13,786 bases of DNA from JBKEDH01 sp047975295 (GTDB lineage Bacteria; Bacteroidota; Bacteroidia; Flavobacteriales; Flavobacteriaceae). Where the stretch lies: assembly GCA_047975295.1 (NCBI GenBank), contig JBKEDH010000177.1, forward strand, positions 1 to 13,786, given 5' to 3'. This document shows, piece by piece, positions 6,589 to 13,786 of this stretch. Made by a program: the position numbers and the translations under genes. The stretch's first letter is position 1, and the number at the start of each line of letters is the position of its first letter. The notes below the pieces were generated by a model. That model saw only the letters and a program-made list of their open reading frames with translations. It did not search any database and was not told the origin of the DNA.

Positions 6589-7254
6589 ATGAAAGAACTG
6601 CACACTTTTATAGACCACACACTTTTAAAGGCCACAGCAACCCAAAAAGATATTATAAAACTCTGTGACGAAGCCAAAGAACACCATTTTTTTTCTGTTT
6701 GCATTAATAGCTGCTATGTTCCCTTGGCAAAATCAGAATTAAACAATAACAAGGTGAAAATTTGTTCCGTAGTAGGTTTTCCGTTAGGTGCCATGAGTAC
6801 AGCAGCCAAGGCCGAAGAAACCAAACAGGCTATAATTGACGGCGCCGATGAAATTGACATGGTCTTAAACATAGGCCTTTTTAAGAGTAAAAATTTTGAT
6901 GCCGTAAAGCACGATATTACAACTGTAAAAGCCTGTATTCCAAATAATATTTTAAAAGTAATTTTAGAAACCGGTTATTTAGATAACAATGATATTATTA
7001 AGGCTAGCAAACTCGCTATTGAAGCCGGTGCCGACTTTATAAAAACATCGACCGGTTTTGGTTCTCGTGGCGCAAGCTTTAGCGACATTACATTAATGAA
7101 ACAGACCATTAAAGGGAAAGCTAAAATAAAGGCTTCGGGAGGCATAAAAGATTACAAAACCGCTCTGAAATATATTAATTTGGGAGCAGAACGTTTAGGA
7201 ACATCGTCGGGAGTCGCCATTGTAACCGGACAAAAATCAACCGAAAATTATTAA
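6589..7254 (+). CDS. deoC: Deoxyribose-phosphate aldolase (DERA)
   Basis: Cleaves 2-deoxy-D-ribose 5-phosphate to glyceraldehyde 3-phosphate and acetaldehyde, the last step of deoxynucleoside catabolism, in the cytosol. The 221 residues match the short bacterial DeoC form. All key residues are present: D90 in EIDMVLNIG, Schiff-base K152 in FIKTSTGF, proton-relay K181 in KIKASGGI, and the phosphate-binding GTSSG near residue 205. There is no signal peptide and no clear Shine-Dalgarno sequence. It is preceded by a divergent paralogue 135 bases upstream and followed by deoD after 3 bases, so deoC and deoD are almost certainly co-transcribed. It is the enzyme expected to carry the pathway flux here, in contrast to the upstream copy. 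Confidence 0.97.
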   Translation: MKELHTFIDHTLLKATATQKDIIKLCDEAKEHHFFSVCINSCYVPLAKSELNNNKVKICSVVGFPLGAMSTAAKAEETKQAIIDGADEIDMVLNIGLFKSKNFDAVKHDITTVKACIPNNILKVILETGYLDNNDIIKASKLAIEAGADFIKTSTGFGSRGASFSDITLMKQTIKGKAKIKASGGIKDYKTALKYINLGAERLGTSSGVAIVTGQKSTENY

Positions 7255-7257
7255 ATT

Positions 7258-7956
7258 ATGAGCATACACATTGAAGCTCAAAAAGGCGAAATTGCCGAAA
7301 CCATTTTATTGCCCGGAGATCCATTACGGGCCAAATGGATTGCCAAAACATATCTCGATAATCCCATTTGCTTTAATCAAGTACGTGGTATGCTAGGCTT
7401 CACAGGTACTTACAACAAAAAACGCATTTCGGTTATGGGTAGCGGTATGGGCATCCCTTCTATCTCACTATATGCTCACGAACTCATTACCGAATTTAAT
7501 GTTAAAAATCTTATTCGCGTGGGTAGCGCCGGTTCGTACCAAGAAAACATTAAGCTTAGGGATATTGTAATTGCCATGGCTGCCTCGACCAACTCGGGTG
7601 TAAACACAATACGCTTTAATGGTGCCAGCTACGCTCCAACAGCAAGTTTCGATCTTTTTTATAAAGCCGTGGAAACCGCTAAACACAAAGGCATACCAAT
7701 AAAAGCCGGAAATATTTTTTCTTCGGATGAATTTTATACCGACCATTTTAACGATTATAAAAAATGGGCCGATTTTGGTGTGCTATGTGTCGAAATGGAA
7801 ACAGCCGGCCTATATACTATTGCTGCCAAACACAACGTAAATGCTTTAAGTATTTTAACTATTTCCGATTCTTTGGTTACAGGCGAAAAAACAACTAGTA
7901 AAGAACGTCAAAGCACCTTTGAGGATATGATTGAAATTGCTTTAGAACTGGCTTAA
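7258..7956 (+). CDS. deoD: DeoD-type purine nucleoside phosphorylase
   Basis: Phosphorolysis of purine (deoxy)ribonucleosides to free base and (deoxy)ribose 1-phosphate; the family is usually a hexamer of about 235 residues, and this protein has 232. Seen in order: MSIHIEA with H4, the phosphate-binding GDPLRAK, RVGSAGS, the nucleoside site VEMETAGLY, and SDSLVTGE with the catalytic Asp at D204, followed by R217 in KERQSTF. D204 and R217 fall at the same numbers as in the E. coli enzyme. It lies 3 bases after deoC. Its product reaches DeoC only after phosphopentomutase (deoB), which is not in this window and must be elsewhere. No cdd, deoA or nucleoside transporter is linked here. Confidence 0.97.
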   Translation: MSIHIEAQKGEIAETILLPGDPLRAKWIAKTYLDNPICFNQVRGMLGFTGTYNKKRISVMGSGMGIPSISLYAHELITEFNVKNLIRVGSAGSYQENIKLRDIVIAMAASTNSGVNTIRFNGASYAPTASFDLFYKAVETAKHKGIPIKAGNIFSSDEFYTDHFNDYKKWADFGVLCVEMETAGLYTIAAKHNVNALSILTISDSLVTGEKTTSKERQSTFEDMIEIALELA

Positions 7957-7997
7957 TCCCCACTAAAGAAATTATATTTCCTTTTCTTAAAACTTAT

Positions 7998-8028
7998 AAA
8001 AAATAGCCAGCATTAAACTATAATGGCT
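7998..8028 (-). terminator. Terminator between the convergent deoD and sulfatase genes
   Basis: On the minus strand AGCCATTA (8021-8028) pairs with the complement of AGCC...ATTA (8005-8015, 3-base bulge), followed by six Ts from 7998-8003. It starts 6 bases after the sulfatase stop codon. The same stem may also stop deoD transcription, although the plus-strand T-run (TTTATTTTT) is interrupted. Confidence 0.5.
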
Positions 8029-8034
8029 TGTACT

Positions 8035-10101
8035 TTATTTTTCGGAAAAGAGTATTTTCTTAGAAATCACATCCTTAAACATACCATCTCCTGATAATTT
8101 TAGAGACAATAATGGTTCTGTGTTATTGTTTTGTTGATAAAAAACACGAATGGGATGGTATCCGGCTTTTAAATTTACGGTAACAGACTGTTCGTTGTTC
8201 GTAAATACAAAGTCATTGTCCAACACATGCATATCGTGCAACATAACATGACATTTGGCTGCCGATTGTAGATAAAAAGTATAAGCGCCATCGGCAGGAA
8301 TATCAATATAGCCATGAAACGATACCCCAAACCCTGAACGAGACTTGGGCTTTACATTTATAGATTTAGATTTTGATGTTTTTACAGGCACCAAATAATC
8401 AAAATTAGGCACCCAATCATACTTACCTTCAAATACCTTTTTTACCAATCCCCTACGCTTGGAAGCAATTGTTACACTTGGAACTAACCCGTCATCGTAA
8501 GTTCGGACAGCAGAAGCATCGACCATTCTTACTTGCAAAACTTTATCGTGCATACGTTTTTCCAATTCGGGCAAACTATCGGCAAGATTGTATTTTTCCC
8601 TTTCGTCGGTAACCACATTATAAATTTCAAACGGTGTAGTATGGTTTTCAATATTATAACGAACACCTTTATAATCGCCCATTCTAATCACCTGCATTTG
8701 TTTCCTTAATCGGCCACGTTTGGATGGCTCAAAATCTTCGTAGAACTTTGTTTTGCTATTATTATTATATTCGTGATAGGTGTAACCTTTATCTACTTGT
8801 TTTTCCGGATTGTTTTTTAATGAAGGCATTAGCGACACCCCATCGGTATAGACCGGAACAGGTATATTTGCTAAATCGGCAAAAGTAGCCATCCAATCCC
8901 ACTGTCCCGAAGGAAAATCAACAATCGATTTTTTGGGAATTACATTTGGAAAACGACAAATAGTAGGTACACGGATACCGGCTTCCCACATATCTCGCTT
9001 GGTTCCATTCATATTGGCATACGATTGAAAAAACTCGGGATCTTGTTCGTACTTGCCTCCACTACCCATTTCGTGGTGCGGACCATTATCGGATGAAAAT
9101 ACAATCATGGTATTATCATCTATTTTCAAATCTTTTAACAGTTGGATAATATCGGCAACAGTATAATCAAGCCGTCTAATCATGGTGGCATGTCGTTTTT
9201 CGGTCTCATTCCAATCGGTATTGGCATAATCGGGATGGATATATGAATCGGGAGTTCCACTTGCAGTATTTACCCAAGGTGTTCTGGCATTTTCACCCAT
9301 CCATTGCACACCACCATTAAGTCCACCTCCTTTAGGATAAGCCTGTGTTGGCACTTGTAATTGCGCATGAGGGGAATCGTAAGACAGATAAACAAAAAAC
9401 GGCTGCCGAGGGCGTTTGGCTTCATGCTCTACAATCCACTGCTTGGTCTTAGCAGTAAATACGTCGGTAGTATAGGTTAAATCGGTATGATTTAAAATAT
9501 TGGTATAACCATTAGTAAAATAGGCACGTTGTTTGGTAGTACCGTTTTGTGGATAATGTTGATGCCCTTGGATATGGAACAAATATCCAAAAAATTGATC
9601 GAAACCACGTTTTAAAGGATGTCCCGGCAGGTTTTCCGGCTTTGGTTCGGCAGCTCCTCTTTTACCTGCCAATCCTGCCTTACCCACATGTAGGGTACGA
9701 TAGCCCGCCAACGATAGCATTTGTGCCATGGTCAAGCCTTCTTTTATGGCTTTATCGAACTGGTTATCACGAACACTGGAATGGCCTTGGTGTAAACCTT
9801 CCAACAACGACGCCCTTGCCGGAGCACAGACCGGAGCCGATGTATAATGATGCGTTAACATAGCACCTTCATTGGCCATGACATCTAAATTTGGAGTTTT
9901 AAACTTCTGATTACTTTTACGTTGGTTTTGCCAAAAATTACCCAAATCGCCATAGCCCAAATCATCCACATAAATAAAAATAATATTAGGCCCGTTATTA
10001 GGTTTTGGTGTGTCGGAATAATCTTTGTTTCCTTTTTGAGCAACTGCCACCATGCACAACAGACTAAAACATATTTCCAGAACCAATATTTTAATTTTCA
10101 T
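8035..10101 (-). CDS. Exported formylglycine-dependent sulfatase with C-terminal PA14-like domain
   Basis: Type I sulfatase that removes sulfate esters, probably from a polysaccharide. A signal peptide ends near residue 21 (hydrophobic core, then CMVAVAQ). Metal ligands are expected in VDDLGYGDLG (D46, D47) and SSDNG (D338, N339). The cysteine to be converted to formylglycine is C92 in CAPAR, fitting CxPxR, so an FGE-type maturase is needed from elsewhere. The usual GKWHLG motif reads GKAGLAG: K141 is kept but the histidine is missing. Residues ~570-685 (ending with GYIDIPADGAYTFYLQS and AGYHPIRVFYQ) look like a PA14-type beta-sandwich, which often binds glycans. It lies 68 bases after the GH2 gene on the same strand, probably one transcript. 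The exact SulfAtlas subfamily and sulfate position cannot be assigned by eye. Confidence 0.93.
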   Translation of the reverse strand: MKIKILVLEICFSLLCMVAVAQKGNKDYSDTPKPNNGPNIIFIYVDDLGYGDLGNFWQNQRKSNQKFKTPNLDVMANEGAMLTHHYTSAPVCAPARASLLEGLHQGHSSVRDNQFDKAIKEGLTMAQMLSLAGYRTLHVGKAGLAGKRGAAEPKPENLPGHPLKRGFDQFFGYLFHIQGHQHYPQNGTTKQRAYFTNGYTNILNHTDLTYTTDVFTAKTKQWIVEHEAKRPRQPFFVYLSYDSPHAQLQVPTQAYPKGGGLNGGVQWMGENARTPWVNTASGTPDSYIHPDYANTDWNETEKRHATMIRRLDYTVADIIQLLKDLKIDDNTMIVFSSDNGPHHEMGSGGKYEQDPEFFQSYANMNGTKRDMWEAGIRVPTICRFPNVIPKKSIVDFPSGQWDWMATFADLANIPVPVYTDGVSLMPSLKNNPEKQVDKGYTYHEYNNNSKTKFYEDFEPSKRGRLRKQMQVIRMGDYKGVRYNIENHTTPFEIYNVVTDEREKYNLADSLPELEKRMHDKVLQVRMVDASAVRTYDDGLVPSVTIASKRRGLVKKVFEGKYDWVPNFDYLVPVKTSKSKSINVKPKSRSGFGVSFHGYIDIPADGAYTFYLQSAAKCHVMLHDMHVLDNDFVFTNNEQSVTVNLKAGYHPIRVFYQQNNNTEPLLSLKLSGDGMFKDVISKKILFSEK

Positions 10102-10169
10102 ATATTTTTTATATTTGAACTCATTTAGAGCCTGTTTAAATTCATATCAATTGTTTTCTTTATTCCAAC
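10102..10169. other. Short spacer between GH2 and sulfatase genes with a repeat-like segment
   Basis: No promoter box is seen on the coding (minus) strand. The minus-strand segment at 10123-10140, TTTAAACAGGCTCTAAAT, matches 14 of 18 bases of the right arm and flank of the clpB inverted repeat (5385-5402). It may be a remnant of the same repeat family. Confidence 0.3.
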
Positions 10170-13100
10170 TTACTTTTTCAGTTTCTTTTTAGAAGACACT
10201 TTTATATGTTTGGATTTATCATCTTCTTTTTCGTTTAAAAACTTTTTTCCCAAATCGATAAGATCGGCTTCTGATTTATTTTCAAAAGGCACCAAAAAGT
10301 AAGAATAGCTATGCTTTGTATTGCCTTTTAACATATATTTTTCCTGTGGTCCGGCTCCCCAACTATTATCTCCGGCAACACCACGCTGAAACAAATCGAT
10401 ATTTAGCTGTACCAAATTCTTTTCTTTAATATCGTTAATATGTTTGGTCTGGTTCAATTCGGGAATACCATCAATTCTAAATTCAACATCCACTTTGGCA
10501 GCATTGCCATAATCCAACCCTTCTGTACTATCAAAATCTTCGTTGGTCATGTGCAAGGCACTAAAGCCTATACCTTGTTTTTCGTCTTTAGCTACTACCA
10601 ACAAACCATCGTTATCCTTATCTGCCAAAGACAGCCACCGTACTTGGGTTTTATAGCCGTTTTCCTGCGGACGTATATAAGGCACATATTGGTCTTTTAC
10701 ACTCGATTTGTAAACATCGATAAAGGTCGAGGCATTCCTGTCGATATAATTTTCCCATGGTCCCCTCCCAAAATAAGTTAATTGACCGTATTTTTTTGGT
10801 AACTGCAATCGCATACCCAACCGAGGCATATCGGCTTGATATGCTGTTGTATCTAAAGTGTTACTTATTTCAATTACACCTGAACCATAAATATAGTACA
10901 CACTATAAAATTGTGTATTAACACCCGGCAAATTGTACGTTACATTTAACTCGACCATGTTATTGGCTATTTTGTTAACAGCAATATCGGTAACCTTTAA
11001 AAACAACGATGCCTTTTTCCATTCTATATTATTACGGTACATTTTGTTTCCGGAATCGTTATCGGTTACCGCTCTCCAAAAATTTGGTTTTGGTCCCTTA
11101 CCATTCAACAACAATTCTTTTCCTTTATATTTATAAGATATTATCCGCCCTTCTGCCCTATTGAACACAACGCTTACCATAGCGTTAAATATTGTTACGC
11201 TTTGTGCATTTTCTTTCACACTTAACGAAACTCCTTTGTTTATATCCACTAACCGTTGTTTGTATTTTTTATCTAAACGGATTTGCTCGTGGGCTACCTG
11301 AAAACCTTTTGGCAACAAATCCCATTGCGTTTTGGTTAGGGCTTCTATCTCTACAAAATACTCGGTATTTTCTTTATAGTTTATACCATCCAAACCAATA
11401 CGGATTAACTTACTCATGTGAGGCTCCACATTTTCGTCGTTGAAATTGATGGTTTTCAAGGTTTGTCCATCAGCTTTAATCTTGGCAATAAAATCAAACT
11501 GGTTTAAATTGGTAAAATCGTACAAGTTTTCAAGTAAAATACAAAGTTCATTGTGTTTGTTAATTTTAGATTCCTTGAAATTTATAAATTCATGTACCTT
11601 CTTCACCTCGTAAAGTCCGGGCTGTGGTGTTCTGTCAGGAAAAACGATACCGTTGTTTAGAAAAGTATCATCCGATGGCATATTTTCGCCATAGTCGCCG
11701 CCATAGGCATAAAACCGTTCGCCGTTTGGTGCTTCCTTCCAAATGGATTGATCTACCCAATCCCAAATAAAACCACCTTGCAGGTTATCGTAAAGTTCGA
11801 TAATATCCCAATAGTCTTTAAAATTACCGGTACTGTTTCCCATAGCATGAGCATATTCGCTCGGTATAAAAGGTTTATTGGTTTTATGCTTTCCTATATA
11901 CTCAAAATAACCAGGACTTGGATATTGCGGTACGATAATATCGGTGTTGCTATCCATATCGAAAATATTACCATCGTACTCGTTGTACGCACGTTCGTAT
12001 TGTACCGGTCTTTTGGTCTTGTCGTTCGCCTTTATAGCTTTATACCCCGCATGGAAATTAACGCCATTTCCAGCTTCGTTACCCATAGACCAGATAATAA
12101 CCGACGGGTGGTTTTTGTCCCGCTCTACCATACGCACCATACGCGATACGTGAGCCTGCTCCCACTCCGGTTGTTTGGCCAACGAATACTCGCCATAATA
12201 CATACCGTGCGACTCTATATTTGCTTCATCGACCACATAAATACCATACTGGTCGCATAACTCGTAAAAACGGGAACCTCTTGGATAATGGCTTAAACGC
12301 ACCGCATTTATATTGTTTTCTTTCCAAAGGGTAATATCCTTCATATCCAATTCTTCGGGTACAACATGCCCCGTTTCCGGATTGGTTTCTTGTGCATTTA
12401 CCCCTTTTAAGGTTATACGTTGCCCATTAACCAGTAATAATCCTTGCTTGATTTCTACACTTCTAAATCCTATTTTTCTTGAAAGTACCTCGACTGTTTT
12501 TCCTTTTATATTTTTCAGTTGAACAGTCAAAGTATATAGATTTGGATGCTCGGCACTCCATTGTTTTACTTGATCCAATTCTGCTTTAAAATCAATTTTT
12601 GTTGTTTTGCCCGCTGTAACGGTTGTTTGTTTTGTGTTTTCTGAAACAAATTTGTCACCATCGTAAATTCTGTACGACACCTGTAACCTTTCTTCTTTGG
12701 TTGTGCTATTTTCAATATCGATATCGAGTGAAAACAATCCATTTTTATAGGCTCCATCCAATGTTGAAACCACCTCGAAATCTTTAATCCTTAGTTTGGG
12801 CTGCGAATAAACATACACATCACGCTCTATACCACTTATTCTCCAAAAATCCTGACATTCTAGATAGCTACCGTCCGTCCAACGGAAAATCTGTAAAGCA
12901 ATGGTATTTTTACCTGTTTTTAAATAAGGCGTAATATTGAATTCGGCAGGAAGTTTACTTCCTTGAGAATAGCCTACAAATTTACCATTAAGCCAAACAA
13001 ACCCTCCGGATTTCATGGCTCCAATATGAAGAAACACCTCTTTATTGGCAAAATCGCTATTAAAATTAAAATCCCTTCTGTACGAGCCAACAGGATTGTA

Positions 13101-13580
13101 ATCGTGGGGTACTTTTCCTGGATATTTGGGTACCGATCTGGGCTGTGACGGATTTACAAACTCTATTTCGTTAGAAACTTTGGCTTTATTATCGGCAAAT
13201 TCATACTGATGATTCACGTAAATAGGGACACCATAACCTTCAACTTCCCAATTTGACGGCACCTTTATATCGTCCCAACCACTAACATCTTCCAAAGAAT
13301 CCATAAACGTAAGCGACCTATCCTTTGGAGCTCGAACCCAATTAAATTTCCATATACCACTTAAAAGTGTATAATCGGTAGCTTTTGTTCTATCGTCTCG
13401 CAAAGCTTCTTTTTCTGAAGCATACGAATAAAACGTGGCTCTGGGTTCCAGTTTATTAATTTCGATAAGTTTGGGGTTGGCAATAATACTATCTAAGTTT
13501 TTTTGTATCTGTCCATAGCCAAGAAAACTTACCATAAAAGTAACAATGGCTGTTTTTAGTAGCTGGTATTCAATTTGCAT
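10170..13580 (-). CDS. Exported GH2 beta-galactosidase (LacZ-like)
   Basis: Glycoside hydrolase family 2 enzyme expected to release terminal beta-galactosyl units in the periplasm. I start it at the ATG 13578-13580, giving 1136 residues: MQIEYQLL begins a typical signal peptide ending near GYGQ, whereas the further upstream GTG would place 35 odd residues before it. Domains: GH2 jelly roll (about 65-250), Ig-like domain (about 255-365), and a TIM barrel with VVDEANIESHG (E452), the acid/base E502 in SMGNEAGNG and the nucleophile E575 in PSEYAHAMGN. A C-terminal beta-galactosidase small-chain-like region follows. The length and motifs are LacZ-like rather than beta-glucuronidase. The last 19 residues are very lysine-rich. 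The sulfatase gene follows after 68 bases, suggesting joint action on a sulfated galactan. Other GH2 specificities remain possible. Confidence 0.92.
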   Translation of the reverse strand: MQIEYQLLKTAIVTFMVSFLGYGQIQKNLDSIIANPKLIEINKLEPRATFYSYASEKEALRDDRTKATDYTLLSGIWKFNWVRAPKDRSLTFMDSLEDVSGWDDIKVPSNWEVEGYGVPIYVNHQYEFADNKAKVSNEIEFVNPSQPRSVPKYPGKVPHDYNPVGSYRRDFNFNSDFANKEVFLHIGAMKSGGFVWLNGKFVGYSQGSKLPAEFNITPYLKTGKNTIALQIFRWTDGSYLECQDFWRISGIERDVYVYSQPKLRIKDFEVVSTLDGAYKNGLFSLDIDIENSTTKEERLQVSYRIYDGDKFVSENTKQTTVTAGKTTKIDFKAELDQVKQWSAEHPNLYTLTVQLKNIKGKTVEVLSRKIGFRSVEIKQGLLLVNGQRITLKGVNAQETNPETGHVVPEELDMKDITLWKENNINAVRLSHYPRGSRFYELCDQYGIYVVDEANIESHGMYYGEYSLAKQPEWEQAHVSRMVRMVERDKNHPSVIIWSMGNEAGNGVNFHAGYKAIKANDKTKRPVQYERAYNEYDGNIFDMDSNTDIIVPQYPSPGYFEYIGKHKTNKPFIPSEYAHAMGNSTGNFKDYWDIIELYDNLQGGFIWDWVDQSIWKEAPNGERFYAYGGDYGENMPSDDTFLNNGIVFPDRTPQPGLYEVKKVHEFINFKESKINKHNELCILLENLYDFTNLNQFDFIAKIKADGQTLKTINFNDENVEPHMSKLIRIGLDGINYKENTEYFVEIEALTKTQWDLLPKGFQVAHEQIRLDKKYKQRLVDINKGVSLSVKENAQSVTIFNAMVSVVFNRAEGRIISYKYKGKELLLNGKGPKPNFWRAVTDNDSGNKMYRNNIEWKKASLFLKVTDIAVNKIANNMVELNVTYNLPGVNTQFYSVYYIYGSGVIEISNTLDTTAYQADMPRLGMRLQLPKKYGQLTYFGRGPWENYIDRNASTFIDVYKSSVKDQYVPYIRPQENGYKTQVRWLSLADKDNDGLLVVAKDEKQGIGFSALHMTNEDFDSTEGLDYGNAAKVDVEFRIDGIPELNQTKHINDIKEKNLVQLNIDLFQRGVAGDNSWGAGPQEKYMLKGNTKHSYSYFLVPFENKSEADLIDLGKKFLNEKEDDKSKHIKVSSKKKLKK

Positions 13581-13691
13581 GTTTAATTTATTAGATGTTT
13601 GTTCAATCACCAATATTACCGCTTTTAATACAGCTTTATTGCAGTTGTTTTTTGCAGAAAAGAGGATTTTTTTGTCAACAATCACTATTTT

Positions 13692-13721
13692 AAAAAAACA
13701 AACTACTTGGCAAGATCAAGT
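13692..13721 (-). terminator. Weak terminator after the partial gene at the right edge
   Basis: On the minus strand ACTTG (13717-13721), a 7-base loop and CAAGT (13705-13709) are followed after 6 bases by seven Ts (13692-13698). The stem is only 5 bp. It lies 7 bases after the stop of the partial gene and would separate it from the GH2 gene. Confidence 0.4.
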
Positions 13722-13728
13722 CTTTTAG

Positions 13729-13786
13729 CTACTTTCCATTAAGCTGACCCAACAGTACTTCGACAGCTTTTTTAAGTTGCGTGTCC
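13729..13786 (-). CDS. C-terminal end of a gene cut by the window edge
   Basis: The minus strand reads DTQLKKAVEVLLGQLNGK followed by TAG, open to the window edge. The amphipathic, charged helix-like end looks coding. It is reminiscent of the tails of S41/tricorn-type peptidases, but 18 residues are too few for a family call. It lies upstream of the GH2 gene on the same strand, with a weak terminator between them. Confidence 0.5.
   Translation of the reverse strand, partial: DTQLKKAVEVLLGQLNGK

Noticed and set aside
11748..12260. A 170-codon plus-strand frame inside the GH2 gene
   Set aside because: It overlaps the catalytic TIM-barrel region of a convincing GH2 enzyme and resembles no family.
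13639..13657. Direct repeat TTGCAG spaced 13 bases upstream of the GH2 start
   Set aside because: Two 6-mers in AT-rich DNA are easily due to chance, and no promoter box is positioned next to them.
13581..13685. An upstream GTG start extending the GH2 protein by 35 residues
   Set aside because: The extension would bury the signal peptide; the ATG at 13578-13580 puts a normal signal peptide at the N-terminus.
1..13786. CRISPR arrays, tRNA/rRNA genes, transposases or prophage genes
   Set aside because: Reading by eye shows no regular spaced repeats, no tRNA-like cloverleaf with conserved arms and no transposase or phage proteins; the phage name attached to DUF1398 is only a family label.

Overview
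The window looks like chromosomal DNA of a marine-type Flavobacteriaceae member (Bacteroidota). The DNA is AT-rich and Shine-Dalgarno sequences are mostly absent or weak. Several intergenic regions carry the Bacteroidota -7 box TAnnTTTG. The gene set includes a YtxJ-type bacilliredoxin (typical of bacillithiol users), a long RluA protein with an N-terminal extension, and an exported beta-galactosidase/sulfatase pair of the kind found in algal polysaccharide loci. The genus cannot be fixed from the sequence alone.

Layout. (1) 14-2481, minus strand: a tight three-gene operon, ytxJ-like bacilliredoxin, DUF1398 protein, RluA-family pseudouridine synthase. It has a 1-base stop/start overlap, then a 3-base gap, and a good TTG-N19-TATTTTTG promoter. 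(2) 2707-5313, plus strand: clpB, divergent from that operon. A 22-bp near-palindrome sits upstream and a 76-bp nested inverted repeat lies just after the stop. (3) 5314-5811: about 500 bp with no clear gene. It holds a second palindrome, a -7 box and a possible 34-codon ORF. (4) 5812-7956, plus strand: two tandem deoC-family genes followed by deoD. The second deoC is canonical. The first keeps the Schiff-base lysine but has lost the proton-relay lysine, the active-site aspartate and most of the phosphate site. A palindrome and a hairpin precede the canonical deoC. (5) 8035-13580, minus strand: an exported GH2 beta-galactosidase followed by an exported formylglycine sulfatase with a C-terminal PA14-like domain. 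The last 18 codons of another minus-strand gene lie at the right edge.

How the genes work together. DeoD phosphorolyses purine (deoxy)nucleosides, and DERA (the second DeoC) cleaves deoxyribose 5-phosphate to glyceraldehyde 3-phosphate and acetaldehyde. The linking phosphopentomutase is not in the window. The GH2 enzyme and sulfatase probably act together in the periplasm on a sulfated galactose-containing glycan. The bacilliredoxin operon may link thiol redox state to its partners, but that is inference.

The item most worth following up is the degenerate DeoC paralogue next to an intact DERA. Next come the structured non-coding elements around clpB and the deo genes.
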